DNA of 64,000 bases from Micromussa lordhowensis (lineage: Eukaryota > Cnidaria > Anthozoa > Scleractinia > Lobophylliidae). The stretch's first letter is position 1. Each line of letters starts with the position of its first letter. Under the pieces are notes generated by a model. The model was not told where the DNA came from, did not search any database, and worked only from the letters and a program-made list of their open reading frames with translations. The stretch lies in NCBI GenBank assembly GCA_964020085.1, contig OZ026604.1, positions 21,403,894 through 21,467,893 of the forward strand. The letters are read 5' to 3'. The position numbers and the translations under genes were made by a program. Below are positions 48,297 through 56,113 of this stretch, in pieces.

Positions 48297-49262
48297 TTAT
48301 AAATTTTTTAAATCCCCAGCTGGCACCCAACTGTTAAATTCGTCTGGGTAACCTTTCCATTTGACTAATGCTTTTCCTTTTGACTTTCTGATAATTTTCT
48401 CTATTCTATAGACCTCCTGATCTGTCTTTTGTAACTCTTCTCTGTAGAAAGTACCCTTAATCACTTCACCATTTAAGTCTTTTATCTTATAAGTAATAGG
48501 ATTAGTGAATCTAATTTCGTCTATGATGAAAACTTCTTCAGTCCAATTAGGAGTATAGCCTTTATCAAAGGTCACCCTTTTGTATTTGCTTATTCGGACT
48601 CTATCACCTACTCTAAATTCGGGTTTTCTATTTGTTTTTGTTTTTTTGATTTCTCTCGCTAAATCACCATATAAATTAAAATAAACTTTTCCATAGTTTT
48701 CAGGTTTTCTAGCTTGGATAGGCGTCATTCCTATTGATCTATGTCGGCTGTTGTTATAAGAGGCGAGTATTTTCGGAAGGATGTCAACGTAGACTGTATT
48801 GTTTTGCATAGTGAATCTCTTATACATTTTATCTTTGATAGTTCTATTCCATCTCTCACAAACTGATGATTTCTCTTCATTTTCAGTGGAATAGACCTTT
48901 ATCTTATCTTTAGCTAAGAGATCCAACACATTTTTGTTATAATATTCTTTTCCTTTGTCTACCCATAACATTTTAGGCTTATTAGAGAAAAATAAGCTTT
49001 CAAACGCTTTAGCGACTTCTAAGCCAGTTTTTGTCTTTAGAGGTACTATCCAACCATATTTACTGAAAAGGTCTAAGACCATTAGTAGATATTTATAACC
49101 TCGGTTCCATTTGCTAAGCTTTTGCATATCAACTAAGTCTGAACACCAGATATCATCTACATTATGTGAAATGACTCTTCGCTTGGTAAAATTTCGTTTT
49201 ATAGGTTTGTGTAACTCATTAGCTAGACCTTCCCATGTGTCTAAATTTTTAGCGTTTTTTTT
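48297..49262 (-). CDS. Retroviral-type integrase with C-terminal chromodomain
   Basis: The open frame runs from 49262; the first in-frame ATG is at 49127. The DDE core: first Asp in WCSDLVDM (codon 49139-49137, four codons before that ATG), second in WVDKGKEYYN, Glu in VCERWNRTIKDKM. An SH3-like segment (FRVGDRVRISKYK) follows and a chromodomain ends it (RIEKII, ALVKWKGYPDEFNSW). The first catalytic Asp lies upstream of any in-frame ATG, and the frame begins within the A10 run that ends the preceding PLA2 gene, so expression probably depends on that gene (slippage or fusion) unless the copy is damaged. No HHCC zinc module is seen. Confidence 0.85.
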   Translation of the reverse strand, partial: KKNAKNLDTWEGLANELHKPIKRNFTKRRVISHNVDDIWCSDLVDMQKLSKWNRGYKYLLMVLDLFSKYGWIVPLKTKTGLEVAKAFESLFFSNKPKMLWVDKGKEYYNKNVLDLLAKDKIKVYSTENEEKSSVCERWNRTIKDKMYKRFTMQNNTVYVDILPKILASYNNSRHRSIGMTPIQARKPENYGKVYFNLYGDLAREIKKTKTNRKPEFRVGDRVRISKYKRVTFDKGYTPNWTEEVFIIDEIRFTNPITYKIKDLNGEVIKGTFYREELQKTDQEVYRIEKIIRKSKGKALVKWKGYPDEFNSWVPAGDLKNL

Positions 49263-49992
49263 TTACTCCTAAACCAAGTTTTTGCTTTGTATTAATAGTG
49301 TTTCTAGCTAACCAATGGCCCCACTGTCTCTCATTCCAGGGAATTGCATCTAAAGCTCGGACCATTTTCTTGTCAGCAACATTTTTACATGATTTTACAT
49401 TACCTCCCTTATCAGCACATACTGAGTAATCAACATCGTGTTGCATGGCTATAGCATCTGTCTTACCTGTTGGCTGATCATAGATTTCATAGATTTGCCC
49501 AGTATCACGATCCCATTTTACTTGTCGTTCTAAATCATTGTAAGGACCAGTATATTTGTGACCTGGAAGAGTCCAACCAGCTTTCGGTTTAGGTAACTTA
49601 CCTATTGCTTTATGAATATCAAGACCCCTCCCCCTTCCCCTTCCACTGATTTTTTTAGAAAGATCATCTGCCAGTGAGTCAATTGCTCTATTCAAATACC
49701 TTTTACCAATGCCTTTAACTTTGTCTTTTACATAGTCAGATTTTATTGCTCTACTAGCTCCCCTTTTACCTAGGTTGTACAATCCTTTTGCACCAGCAGC
49801 CAACCCTTTGACAATTAGTTCATCAAAACCGCTTCCTTGCATTTCCGCTTTAGATATAAAACGAAATTTTGTAATTCCACATTCAGCACAAATACATCGC
49901 ATTGCATTTCTACCATTTTTTGTAATTACAAAAGTTTCAGAATTAGGTATACATTCTGTCCTTTTTCTTTGTCGAACGCAATAAGATAACAT
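49249..49992 (-). CDS. PLA2-domain virion protein with N-terminal Cys-rich module
   Basis: 247 aa. Residues 1-45 form a Cys-rich module (SYCVRQRKRTEC, CICAECGITKF). A basic helical stretch follows (about 60-120), then a parvovirus-type phospholipase A2-like domain: YTGPYNDLERQV (Ca-loop like) and AIAMQHDVDYSVC (His-Asp catalytic pair), then CKNVADKKMVRAL. Such domains help parvoviruses leave the endosome, and similar ones occur in Polinton-type elements. ATG at 49992 within TAATATATG. It ends at GVKKKR and TAA on an A10 run overlapping the integrase frame by 14 bp. Confidence 0.8.
   Translation of the reverse strand: MLSYCVRQRKRTECIPNSETFVITKNGRNAMRCICAECGITKFRFISKAEMQGSGFDELIVKGLAAGAKGLYNLGKRGASRAIKSDYVKDKVKGIGKRYLNRAIDSLADDLSKKISGRGRGRGLDIHKAIGKLPKPKAGWTLPGHKYTGPYNDLERQVKWDRDTGQIYEIYDQPTGKTDAIAMQHDVDYSVCADKGGNVKSCKNVADKKMVRALDAIPWNERQWGHWLARNTINTKQKLGLGVKKKR
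49255..49264 (-). promoter_or_regulatory. A10 slippery run at PLA2/integrase junction
   Basis: Ten consecutive A on the coding strand, followed by CGC TAA in the PLA2 frame; the integrase frame is +1 relative to it and opens inside the run. Candidate site of transcriptional or ribosomal slippage, or an indel in a decaying copy. Confidence 0.5.
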
Positions 49993-50049
49993 ATATTAAT
50001 TAATATTATAATAAATATATGTTAATCTATTGTTAACAAAGTTACTTTA

Positions 50050-50286
50050 CTATAATATAGCTCCTATGAGGGGAATTCCCTTAAATGGACTGTTTTTACC
50101 CAGTAATAGCCCTTTTCCTTTTCTACCTCTTCCTACCGTACCTGAAGGGACAAATTTAGTTTTTGTTATCCCACATTCTGCGCATTTACATTTCATCATG
50201 GCACGACCATTTCTTGCCTGTACAACCCTTTCTGAACCAGGAACGCACTCTGTCTGTTTTCGTTGTTTTACACAATAGCTTTTCAT
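50050..50286 (-). CDS. Small basic Cys-rich protein, paralogue of PLA2 protein N-terminus
   Basis: 78 aa: MKSYCVKQRKQTECVPGSE, then MKCKCAECGITKTKFV, then a Gly/Lys tail and PFKGIPLIGAIL. The first 45 residues match the N-terminus of the neighbouring PLA2 protein almost position by position (four Cys, NGR, AECGITK). Probably a virion core or maturation peptide of the adenovirus pX sort (inference). ATG at 50286 follows TTATATAG. Confidence 0.75.
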   Translation of the reverse strand: MKSYCVKQRKQTECVPGSERVVQARNGRAMMKCKCAECGITKTKFVPSGTVGRGRKGKGLLLGKNSPFKGIPLIGAIL

Positions 50287-50336
50287 CTATATAATAATTT
50301 TTATTATTTTTTTTATTTATTTTAATATATTATATA

Positions 50337-50519
50337 ATGGAACAAATTGTCATTGAAAAAGAAATACGTAGAATAGAAGCGATGTATAAACATTACAAAC
50401 TTCTTTATAGAAAACTTGCCTTTTTATGTTGTTCTGGAGAAGCTAAAAGAGTGAGAAATATGAGAAATAGTTTGAAACGAGATTTAAATAAGCTCCGACA
50501 AATCCAAAAAACTACCTAA
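50337..50519 (+). CDS. Small basic coiled protein, unknown
   Basis: 60 aa, Lys/Arg-rich and helical (EKEIRRIEAMYKHYKLLYRK), with an adjacent CC pair. It is the only rightward gene inside the leftward block, but its ATG sits in ATTATATAATGG, the same context as the other genes, and a 50-bp AT-rich divergent promoter separates it from the gene at 50286. Ends 8 bp into the protease stop region (convergent overlap). Confidence 0.5.
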   Translation: MEQIVIEKEIRRIEAMYKHYKLLYRKLAFLCCSGEAKRVRNMRNSLKRDLNKLRQIQKTT

Positions 50520-51012
50520 GCAATCGTTTAATGTATTTTTCTATGAATTTTTCATTCTCTTCTGTGCCAAAGCTAAAAACCTGCAATAAATCGAAATAAG
50601 AGATTCCTTTATGCATTTCATTCAAGAAATACAAGCAAAAATATCCACAGGTTGTAGTATAGAGATTCTGTATTTGCTGGTTTTGGTGTAATAAATTTAA
50701 GTTTTTCTCTTTTGCATGGTTTACCAACTCTTGAAAAGGTGGCATACCAAAAGAGTCAAAGTAATTTATTGTATCATCACGAACATAGGTTGTAACCCAA
50801 TGACTACCACTCATATAATGAGGTTCTAAATTATAAATAAAAAGCGCTAACTTATGATTATGAGGTACAGTCTGATCTCTGCTTAGGACATTTTTGATAG
50901 GTATCTTCAAGTATTTACACCAATCTAAAAGATCAAAATTACTCATTGGGATATCTTTATGGAATTTAGGCTTTTTTACCTTTTTTTTTTTTTTTTTCCT
51001 CCCCTGCCCCAT
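50512..51012 (-). CDS. Adenain-like cysteine protease
   Basis: Virion maturation protease of the adenovirus type. Catalytic residues: His in SGSHWVTTYV, Asp in NYFDSFGMPP, Gln region LHQNQQIQN, Cys in TTTCGYFCLYFL. Two possible starts: ATG at 51012 (MGQGRKKKKKKVKK, within the end of the preceding gene) or ATG at 50946 (MSNFDLLDW, 144 aa), the latter matching the usual beginning of the family. Neither has the TATATA context. The frame is -1 relative to the preceding gene, which it overlaps by 37 bp across an A17 run, so production through the upstream gene is likely. Confidence 0.85.
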   Translation of the reverse strand: MGQGRKKKKKKVKKPKFHKDIPMSNFDLLDWCKYLKIPIKNVLSRDQTVPHNHKLALFIYNLEPHYMSGSHWVTTYVRDDTINYFDSFGMPPFQELVNHAKEKNLNLLHQNQQIQNLYTTTCGYFCLYFLNEMHKGISYFDLLQVFSFGTEENEKFIEKYIKRLLR

Positions 51013-51689
51013 GTCCCAATAAAAGGTGGTGGAGCCATAGGCATTCCCATACGAGGACCTCCTCCTCCATCCGATTTCCCCATTCTAGGACCCCCTCTTC
51101 CTTTTATACTTCCTCCTTTTAATGCATCAATAAGCATTGGAATACCAATACTAGCTATTAACGTTCCAATACCATTACCTACTTGTCGTTGTGTCATTTT
51201 GAAAAGTAAGTCTTCTCCTAATTTATGAGCTCGGGCTAAATCTCCTATTTGTCCTTTAGTTAGTAGATCACCCAATTGAGCTAACATAAATAGTTTATTA
51301 TTTGGTACTTGAAACATTTGTCCACCACTAATTTTCTTAACTATTTGACTAGCACCTTCAGAAGCTAACCCTGCTAGAGCAGACAATCCTAGTGTTTTAC
51401 CGATAGTTGGTGCTACATTCTTTAATACTGGCAATATTGAGCTAAAGATACCAGACCCAGTTTGTCGCCTGATATTATACTTTGATATAGTAATTACCAT
51501 TCCTCGATTAGCTGTTTTGGCCTTAGCGAGTCTCTTAACAGTATTCATTGGTACCATAAGAACATCGGAACCACTTAACGCATTTTTACTTAAGCGTAAA
51601 CTTATTTCTTCTCTGTTTCTGTAAGCCTTAGATAGTTTTCGTTTTTGACCTTCAGAAAGTTTTACAGAAATTTGATGTAGTTCAGTCAT
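50976..51689 (-). CDS. pVI/pX-like capsid-associated protein
   Basis: 237 aa, function not proven. N-terminal conserved-looking block (VKLSEGQKRKLSKAYRNREE, LRLSKNALSGSDVLMVPMN), then Gly-rich amphipathic segments (GSGIFSSILPVLKNVAP, TLGLSALAGLASEGASQIV), a second soluble block, a further hydrophobic helix (GTLIASIGIPMLIDALKGG) and a Gly/Pro/Met-rich tail ending GKKKKKR. Amphipathic helices next to GSG/GxG-type sites recall adenovirus pVI (membrane-lytic, protease cofactor), and the gene abuts the protease. ATG at 51689 in TATATAATG. Confidence 0.6.
   Translation of the reverse strand: MTELHQISVKLSEGQKRKLSKAYRNREEISLRLSKNALSGSDVLMVPMNTVKRLAKAKTANRGMVITISKYNIRRQTGSGIFSSILPVLKNVAPTIGKTLGLSALAGLASEGASQIVKKISGGQMFQVPNNKLFMLAQLGDLLTKGQIGDLARAHKLGEDLLFKMTQRQVGNGIGTLIASIGIPMLIDALKGGSIKGRGGPRMGKSDGGGGPRMGMPMAPPPFIGTWGRGGKKKKKR
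50981..50997 (-). promoter_or_regulatory. A17 slippery run at pVI-like/protease junction
   Basis: Seventeen A on the coding strand, followed by GG TAA in the upstream frame; the protease frame (-1) reads through it as poly-Lys. Same arrangement as at 49255-49264. Confidence 0.5.
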
Positions 51690-51764
51690 TATATATTATT
51701 TATGGACTTTTTTTAAAATTCATAAATAATATTTAGTCTATGACTTTGGAATAGTTGTTATTAA

Positions 51765-52478
51765 TCAGATCCAATAGTCAACTTCTTCATCTTCTTCTTC
51801 ATCATCATCTAAGAGAAACTTATCGAAAATATTTTCTTCCTCTAGAAATGTTACTTGCATTATTTTTGGTTTTAAAGTAGCTCCAAAATTTCCAGTTGTT
51901 ATAGAAAACCAGGCAGCAATAAATTTAACTGTATTTCGCGGACCTATTTCTTCTGTTTCAATCTTTTCTTTATCCCATGTAAAAAATGTTGTAAATAGTT
52001 TGTCATTGCGATAAAAAAAATTAAACTCCATCTTTGATGGGTAATCTGTATACATTCTTTTTTCATTAACAATTATATATGGTTTTCTACAAATTCTTTT
52101 CCAAGAACCTCCTTGTCCATATTCATCATATCCCTCTACAACCTCTCTTGGTATTTCTTCATCATTAAAAGAATGAATATAATCAATGAAGAATTGGTCT
52201 AATTCTTTAGCTTTTTTTAGATATTCACCCTCACAATTAATTTGCATACTAGTACCTTGGTACTTACCATCTTCATCATATTTTTCTCTTGAACCGAATT
52301 GTGTAAATCCTTCATATTTAACAAACAATGGCTTTCGATTGTATAATATTCCTATCTGTGCTCCATTATGCTTATTTGGTTTTGGTTTTGTAAAAGTTAT
52401 CTTTGAAGGGTCAATATGAAGAAAATCGACTATTTGTTCTTTTTCTGCTCTTTCATTCTGACTCTCTTTAACTCTCAT
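51765..52478 (-). CDS. Conserved-looking element protein with acidic tail, possible ssDNA-binding
   Basis: 237 aa, not firmly recognised. Beta-rich sequence (ITFTKPKPNK, IGILYNRKPLFVKYEGFTQF, WKRICRKPYIIVNE, TVKFIAAWFSITTGNFGATL) and a C-terminal Asp/Glu run (LLDDDEEEDEE) before DYWI. An OB-like beta body with an acidic tail is typical of single-strand DNA-binding proteins, and replicative viruses of this kind need one, but this is an inference. ATG at 52478 in ATATATG. Confidence 0.55.
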   Translation of the reverse strand: MRVKESQNERAEKEQIVDFLHIDPSKITFTKPKPNKHNGAQIGILYNRKPLFVKYEGFTQFGSREKYDEDGKYQGTSMQINCEGEYLKKAKELDQFFIDYIHSFNDEEIPREVVEGYDEYGQGGSWKRICRKPYIIVNEKRMYTDYPSKMEFNFFYRNDKLFTTFFTWDKEKIETEEIGPRNTVKFIAAWFSITTGNFGATLKPKIMQVTFLEEENIFDKFLLDDDEEEDEEVDYWI

Positions 52479-52538
52479 ATATTATATTAAAATATTTTTT
52501 TTCTAAATATATATTTTTTTTTTATTTTTTTTTTTAGA

Positions 52539-53783
52539 CTATACAATAACTAATTGATCTCCCACCTTATCAACAACAACATCTTCTTCATAGAGAACAA
52601 TTGCATGCACTCGGAAATCAGCAGCTGCGGCTTGTGAGAGGCGAAATCTTATGTTCAGTTGCTTTGGATCTCTGCTTACCTGTTCTGTTTGATAAGTTAA
52701 ATCAAAATATAACATTGGGTAAAGACTCGAAAAATTACTGATATTGAGCTGAGTACCTGTATTATAATCATTCTTTTTCCATGAATAATTCATTAAATCA
52801 TAATAGATTCTTGTTTTACTTTCTGTATCATATTCAAGTTCTGGATAGAAGACACCATTACCATATTCAAGACGACATGTGCTAAGATGACTATTATTGT
52901 TAGCAGCATTAAGTTTAAAAGTATCAAAAATATAAGGGTTTGCTGACATATCATTTGTCTTAAGTCTCTGGAAGTAGAGGAAAACATGTTGTACTTTATC
53001 AATACTAGCTGAGATTCTGAAATCACCACTGTTTCTGGTAGTATCTGAAGTTTGGTACATTTCTTTGAGGTATTTCCATTTACTGGGTTTTTGGTATTCA
53101 CTGATGAATTTAGTCATCAGAGCATCTTTTGGTTCTAGTCGGGGTACCCATAGATAAAAACGATCAATTACTAATCTCAATGTATCAACTGCCCCATATA
53201 ATACTTCAGCGTCCGGTGTAAGTTCTATTTCAAATTGGAGATCCATTGGAGGTAACAATCGTCCTTCTAATTCTTCGAAAAAAGAATACCTATTTAATGG
53301 TATACTTGTATTAACATGAGCTCTGTTAGCTGTTAATAAACGCCTACTTTCCAAACCAGTGTTTGTATCATCTGAAGTGGCATCTGTATCTAAATACCAT
53401 AAGCTATTTTTGGCTGTACTACGCCCAAAATCATCTGAATATTCTAAAAGATTTTTTGCAAAAGTTACAAGATGAAGATTATCAGTGTCATAGACGATTT
53501 TTCCTGCACTCTTTATTACCATATGCTTAATTAATGAATGCGATCCATTAATAATTGTTGTTCTGGCGTCTGCATTGTCTCCACCATTTGCTCGAAGGTC
53601 TAATTTGAATCGCACTTCAAAAAAGGCGTTAAACCAATCAAGCATAATACCACGATCAGTAACATGAAATTTGTATCCTTTCTTATTTTGCTCTTGAGTA
53701 TTGGCAGGAGCTCTTATAGCGTCTTGAAGACGAAATTGAACTAGTTCGTTTCTCTGAACATTCTCTGGTGATCTAAATGCCAT
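52539..53783 (-). CDS. mcp: Major capsid protein (double jelly-roll)
   Basis: 414 aa. Beta-rich capsid protein. Seen: an N-terminal RNELVQFRLQDAIRAPAN, strand-like blocks IMLDWFNAFFEVRFKL, GSHSLIKHMVIKSAGKIVYD, LPPMDLQFEIELTPD, LVIDRFYLWVPRLEPKDALM, and a C-terminal LNIRFRLSQAAAADFRVHAI. The position between the basic core-like gene and the acidic-tailed gene, and the pairing with the penton-like gene, match other Polintons. Frame intact; ATG at 53783 in AATATATAATGG. Confidence 0.85.
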   Translation of the reverse strand: MAFRSPENVQRNELVQFRLQDAIRAPANTQEQNKKGYKFHVTDRGIMLDWFNAFFEVRFKLDLRANGGDNADARTTIINGSHSLIKHMVIKSAGKIVYDTDNLHLVTFAKNLLEYSDDFGRSTAKNSLWYLDTDATSDDTNTGLESRRLLTANRAHVNTSIPLNRYSFFEELEGRLLPPMDLQFEIELTPDAEVLYGAVDTLRLVIDRFYLWVPRLEPKDALMTKFISEYQKPSKWKYLKEMYQTSDTTRNSGDFRISASIDKVQHVFLYFQRLKTNDMSANPYIFDTFKLNAANNNSHLSTCRLEYGNGVFYPELEYDTESKTRIYYDLMNYSWKKNDYNTGTQLNISNFSSLYPMLYFDLTYQTEQVSRDPKQLNIRFRLSQAAAADFRVHAIVLYEEDVVVDKVGDQLVIV

Positions 53784-53812
53784 TATATATTTTTTATCAG
53801 ATTTTTTTTTCT

Positions 53813-54193
53813 TTAAGATCGCGCTATAAGATTATTAATCAGTGTATAAACTTCCTCCTGCGTTTTTGGCTTTGCTCTACCAGGCTTTGAATTTGTTGAC
53901 TTTGTTGACTTTGTTGCTTTTTTAGATCCTGAGGACAGCCTTTTTCGGATAAGCTCACCAGATCGCTCTATAACTTTATCAGCAGCCTTTTTACCAACTC
54001 GTTCTCCCGCATGAGCGACACCAGCTTGTATTGCTTTTTTAGCAAATGGTTTTAAAACCTGTCCAGTTAAAGCACTAGCTACCTTTTTTAGTGGTTTCAT
54101 AAGATTATCTACTATAATTCCATTGCCGCGGTGTTTGTAGACATATCGTCCCGTTCTTGGGTGATAAATCTTTTTGAACTCTCTTGACTTCAT
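53813..54193 (-). CDS. Basic core-like protein (pX/VII-like)
   Basis: 126 aa, strongly basic: HPRTGRYVYKHRGNG near the N-terminus, amphipathic helix (LMKPLKKVASALTGQVLKPF), then Lys/Ser/Thr repeats (KKATKSTKSTNSK). Likely condenses the genome inside the capsid. It lies between the major and minor capsid genes with only 6 bp to the upstream stop. Confidence 0.6.
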   Translation of the reverse strand: MKSREFKKIYHPRTGRYVYKHRGNGIIVDNLMKPLKKVASALTGQVLKPFAKKAIQAGVAHAGERVGKKAADKVIERSGELIRKRLSSGSKKATKSTKSTNSKPGRAKPKTQEEVYTLINNLIARS

Positions 54194-54199
54194 ATAACC

Positions 54200-54967
54200 T
54201 TAGAATGGAACTTTTTTTAAGATTAATGAAAATGCTGTGTCAGCATGATTTAAATAGACTGGTCTTCTTAAACCATCAGTTAAATAGATTCGAACGCTTG
54301 AAACTCTTGTTTTATTGATAGGATTAAATATAACACGACGCGGTTCAAGTGTAAAATTGTAAGAAGGTCTCAGCGTTCCTGTACCAAAACTAAAAACAAT
54401 ATCTGATTCTCTCCCATCTACTAATGAATCAGAGACTAAATCACAATGAATATTTAAGACATCTGTATCTTCTGATAGGTTAGGTATCTTAGTACTAACG
54501 TTTCTCTCATCTCTTAAGATCACCTTATCGAATCCTATTAGTTTACCAAAATTAGATTTACGCAGGTCAAGCTGATAGTTAGCGTCTAAAGTCACTAAGA
54601 CTCTAAAAGTTGGTTCATCAAAAGTCACCGTAATTGGAAATTCTTCATCACCATCACCGCGGACTGTTTTAGTCTTTTCCTTAATGTAATTATCAATATC
54701 AGTGTAATCCCAAACTCCTTTTGGAAAATCAATATCTGTAAATGTTTTCCCTCCGTCTTTACTGTAAGCTATCTTTTGATTGCTATAACCAGAATTTATA
54801 TTTGTCCATGTAAAAGCCATTGAAATAATTTTATTAAAACCAATATACCAAATCCCATCACTGTGTTCATATTCCAGCGTTCTAGAAAACCTTGTAGTAA
54901 AATCACCAGGTCGATTACCAGGTTCATCTTTAACTGCAAAACTGCTTAATGAGATTTCTCTCTCCAT
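54200..54967 (-). CDS. Minor capsid (penton-like, single jelly-roll) protein
   Basis: 255 aa. N-terminal MEREISLSSFAVKDEPGN, then DFTTRFSRTLEYEHSDGIWY and KIISMAFTWTNI, a DNYIKE helix region, FGKLIGFDKVIL, and a C-terminal jelly-roll end (DIVFSFGTGTLRPSYNFTL, VRIYLTDGLRRPVYLNHADT). This order is that of the Polinton penton protein that forms the vertices. Frame intact. Confidence 0.8.
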   Translation of the reverse strand: MEREISLSSFAVKDEPGNRPGDFTTRFSRTLEYEHSDGIWYIGFNKIISMAFTWTNINSGYSNQKIAYSKDGGKTFTDIDFPKGVWDYTDIDNYIKEKTKTVRGDGDEEFPITVTFDEPTFRVLVTLDANYQLDLRKSNFGKLIGFDKVILRDERNVSTKIPNLSEDTDVLNIHCDLVSDSLVDGRESDIVFSFGTGTLRPSYNFTLEPRRVIFNPINKTRVSSVRIYLTDGLRRPVYLNHADTAFSLILKKVPF

Positions 54968-55017
54968 ATACTAATGTAAATAATATTTACTAAACCCCGA
55001 AATATTTTTTGATAATG

Positions 55018-56043
55018 CTAAATAGCAAAATATTTTTTGACTAACTTTTGATATTGTGACTTATTGATTGATTTTGTTCTTAATAGAGTGTCTAAGATAG
55101 TTTGACCCATATTTCTCATCTTGACACTTGTATTGCCTGCTTCCATTTCGCCAATAATTAGTGTTAATTTCTTTAGTAATTCTTGAGCATCATTATAGAA
55201 ATAGACACCACTTCCCCTCTTGACGCCACTTCCCTTTGTACTTTTCTTTTTCTGTACTTTTAGATAGTCTCTATATTCTTGAATAGGTTTTAGTCTACTA
55301 TCAGCAAATTTATGAGCCATATCCTTTTCTCGCTCTAGCTTTTCTATTACATCTTTTGGCAATCCTTTTTTTATGGCTTGTTTTAGTCTATTAGTTGTAT
55401 TTGTCTTAAATTTACTTGTAATACTGCTTATTTCAGAATTTGCTCTTTTTATGTTACTCTCGAGATATTTACTACGTTTAACTGGTGTCATTTCTGGTTG
55501 GGATAATCTCATTTCAACATCATCATAGTTAGGAAGATTTGCACTATCTAAAATTCTATTAATATCTCCTCTATCTAAATCTTCATCATCATCAGGTGGT
55601 GATTCAATTGCTAAAGGTCCTTCTTCCACAAAAGAATATTCTGGTGGTAAAGATTCATCTCCTCTCCAAAAACTAGGATCCATTTCATATTTTGGTGGCG
55701 CGCCTTTAGGTATTATTTGTTTTTCTGCCTGGGGCGCTACGTAATCTTGGAGATCTAATAATCCTTCCACATCCATATCTTCATATGGATCTACTTCAGG
55801 TGCATAATCAATTTCATCTGGTTTACCTGCGGGGGCAGGACGTATTCTCATTTGCGGTCTATTCTTAGGCTTTTGTGCCCTTAAACCCTCTATGATTTCA
55901 TCAAGTCTAAAAGATTTTGTTATCCTTGCGTCAGAGGTCTTACTCTTTATCTTCTCTTCAGTGATCTCATCATATAGCTGATTCTTCATCTTTCCAGTCT
56001 CTGTCCGCTTCTGAGCTAATCGTTTCCAATTTGAGAGACTCAT
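55018..56043 (-). CDS. PPxY-containing structural protein, unknown
   Basis: 341 aa. Basic N-terminal third; an acidic, Pro-rich centre with two PPxY motifs (GAPPKYEM at about residue 137, SLPPEYSF at about 157); a coiled Lys-rich part; then a C-terminal module (ELLKKLTLIIGEMEAGNTSV, ILDTLLRTKSINKSQYQKLV). PPxY motifs recruit NEDD4-type ubiquitin ligases in adenovirus and retrovirus structural proteins. Probably a virion protein acting in entry or egress (inference). First gene of the leftward block. Confidence 0.6.
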   Translation of the reverse strand: MSLSNWKRLAQKRTETGKMKNQLYDEITEEKIKSKTSDARITKSFRLDEIIEGLRAQKPKNRPQMRIRPAPAGKPDEIDYAPEVDPYEDMDVEGLLDLQDYVAPQAEKQIIPKGAPPKYEMDPSFWRGDESLPPEYSFVEEGPLAIESPPDDDEDLDRGDINRILDSANLPNYDDVEMRLSQPEMTPVKRSKYLESNIKRANSEISSITSKFKTNTTNRLKQAIKKGLPKDVIEKLEREKDMAHKFADSRLKPIQEYRDYLKVQKKKSTKGSGVKRGSGVYFYNDAQELLKKLTLIIGEMEAGNTSVKMRNMGQTILDTLLRTKSINKSQYQKLVKKYFAI

Positions 56044-56113
56044 ATAATATTTATATTTTTTATATTATGTGAAATAATATGCAACATTTATTAAAAAAAT
56101 ATTAATTATATAG
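56044..56113. promoter_or_regulatory. Divergent promoter between the two gene blocks
   Basis: 70 bp, almost entirely A/T, from which the PPxY gene reads left (AATATTATATGAG) and the ATPase reads right (TTATATAGATGAA). The short distance leaves only a few bases of leader on each side if the TATA-like tracts set the start. Confidence 0.6.
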
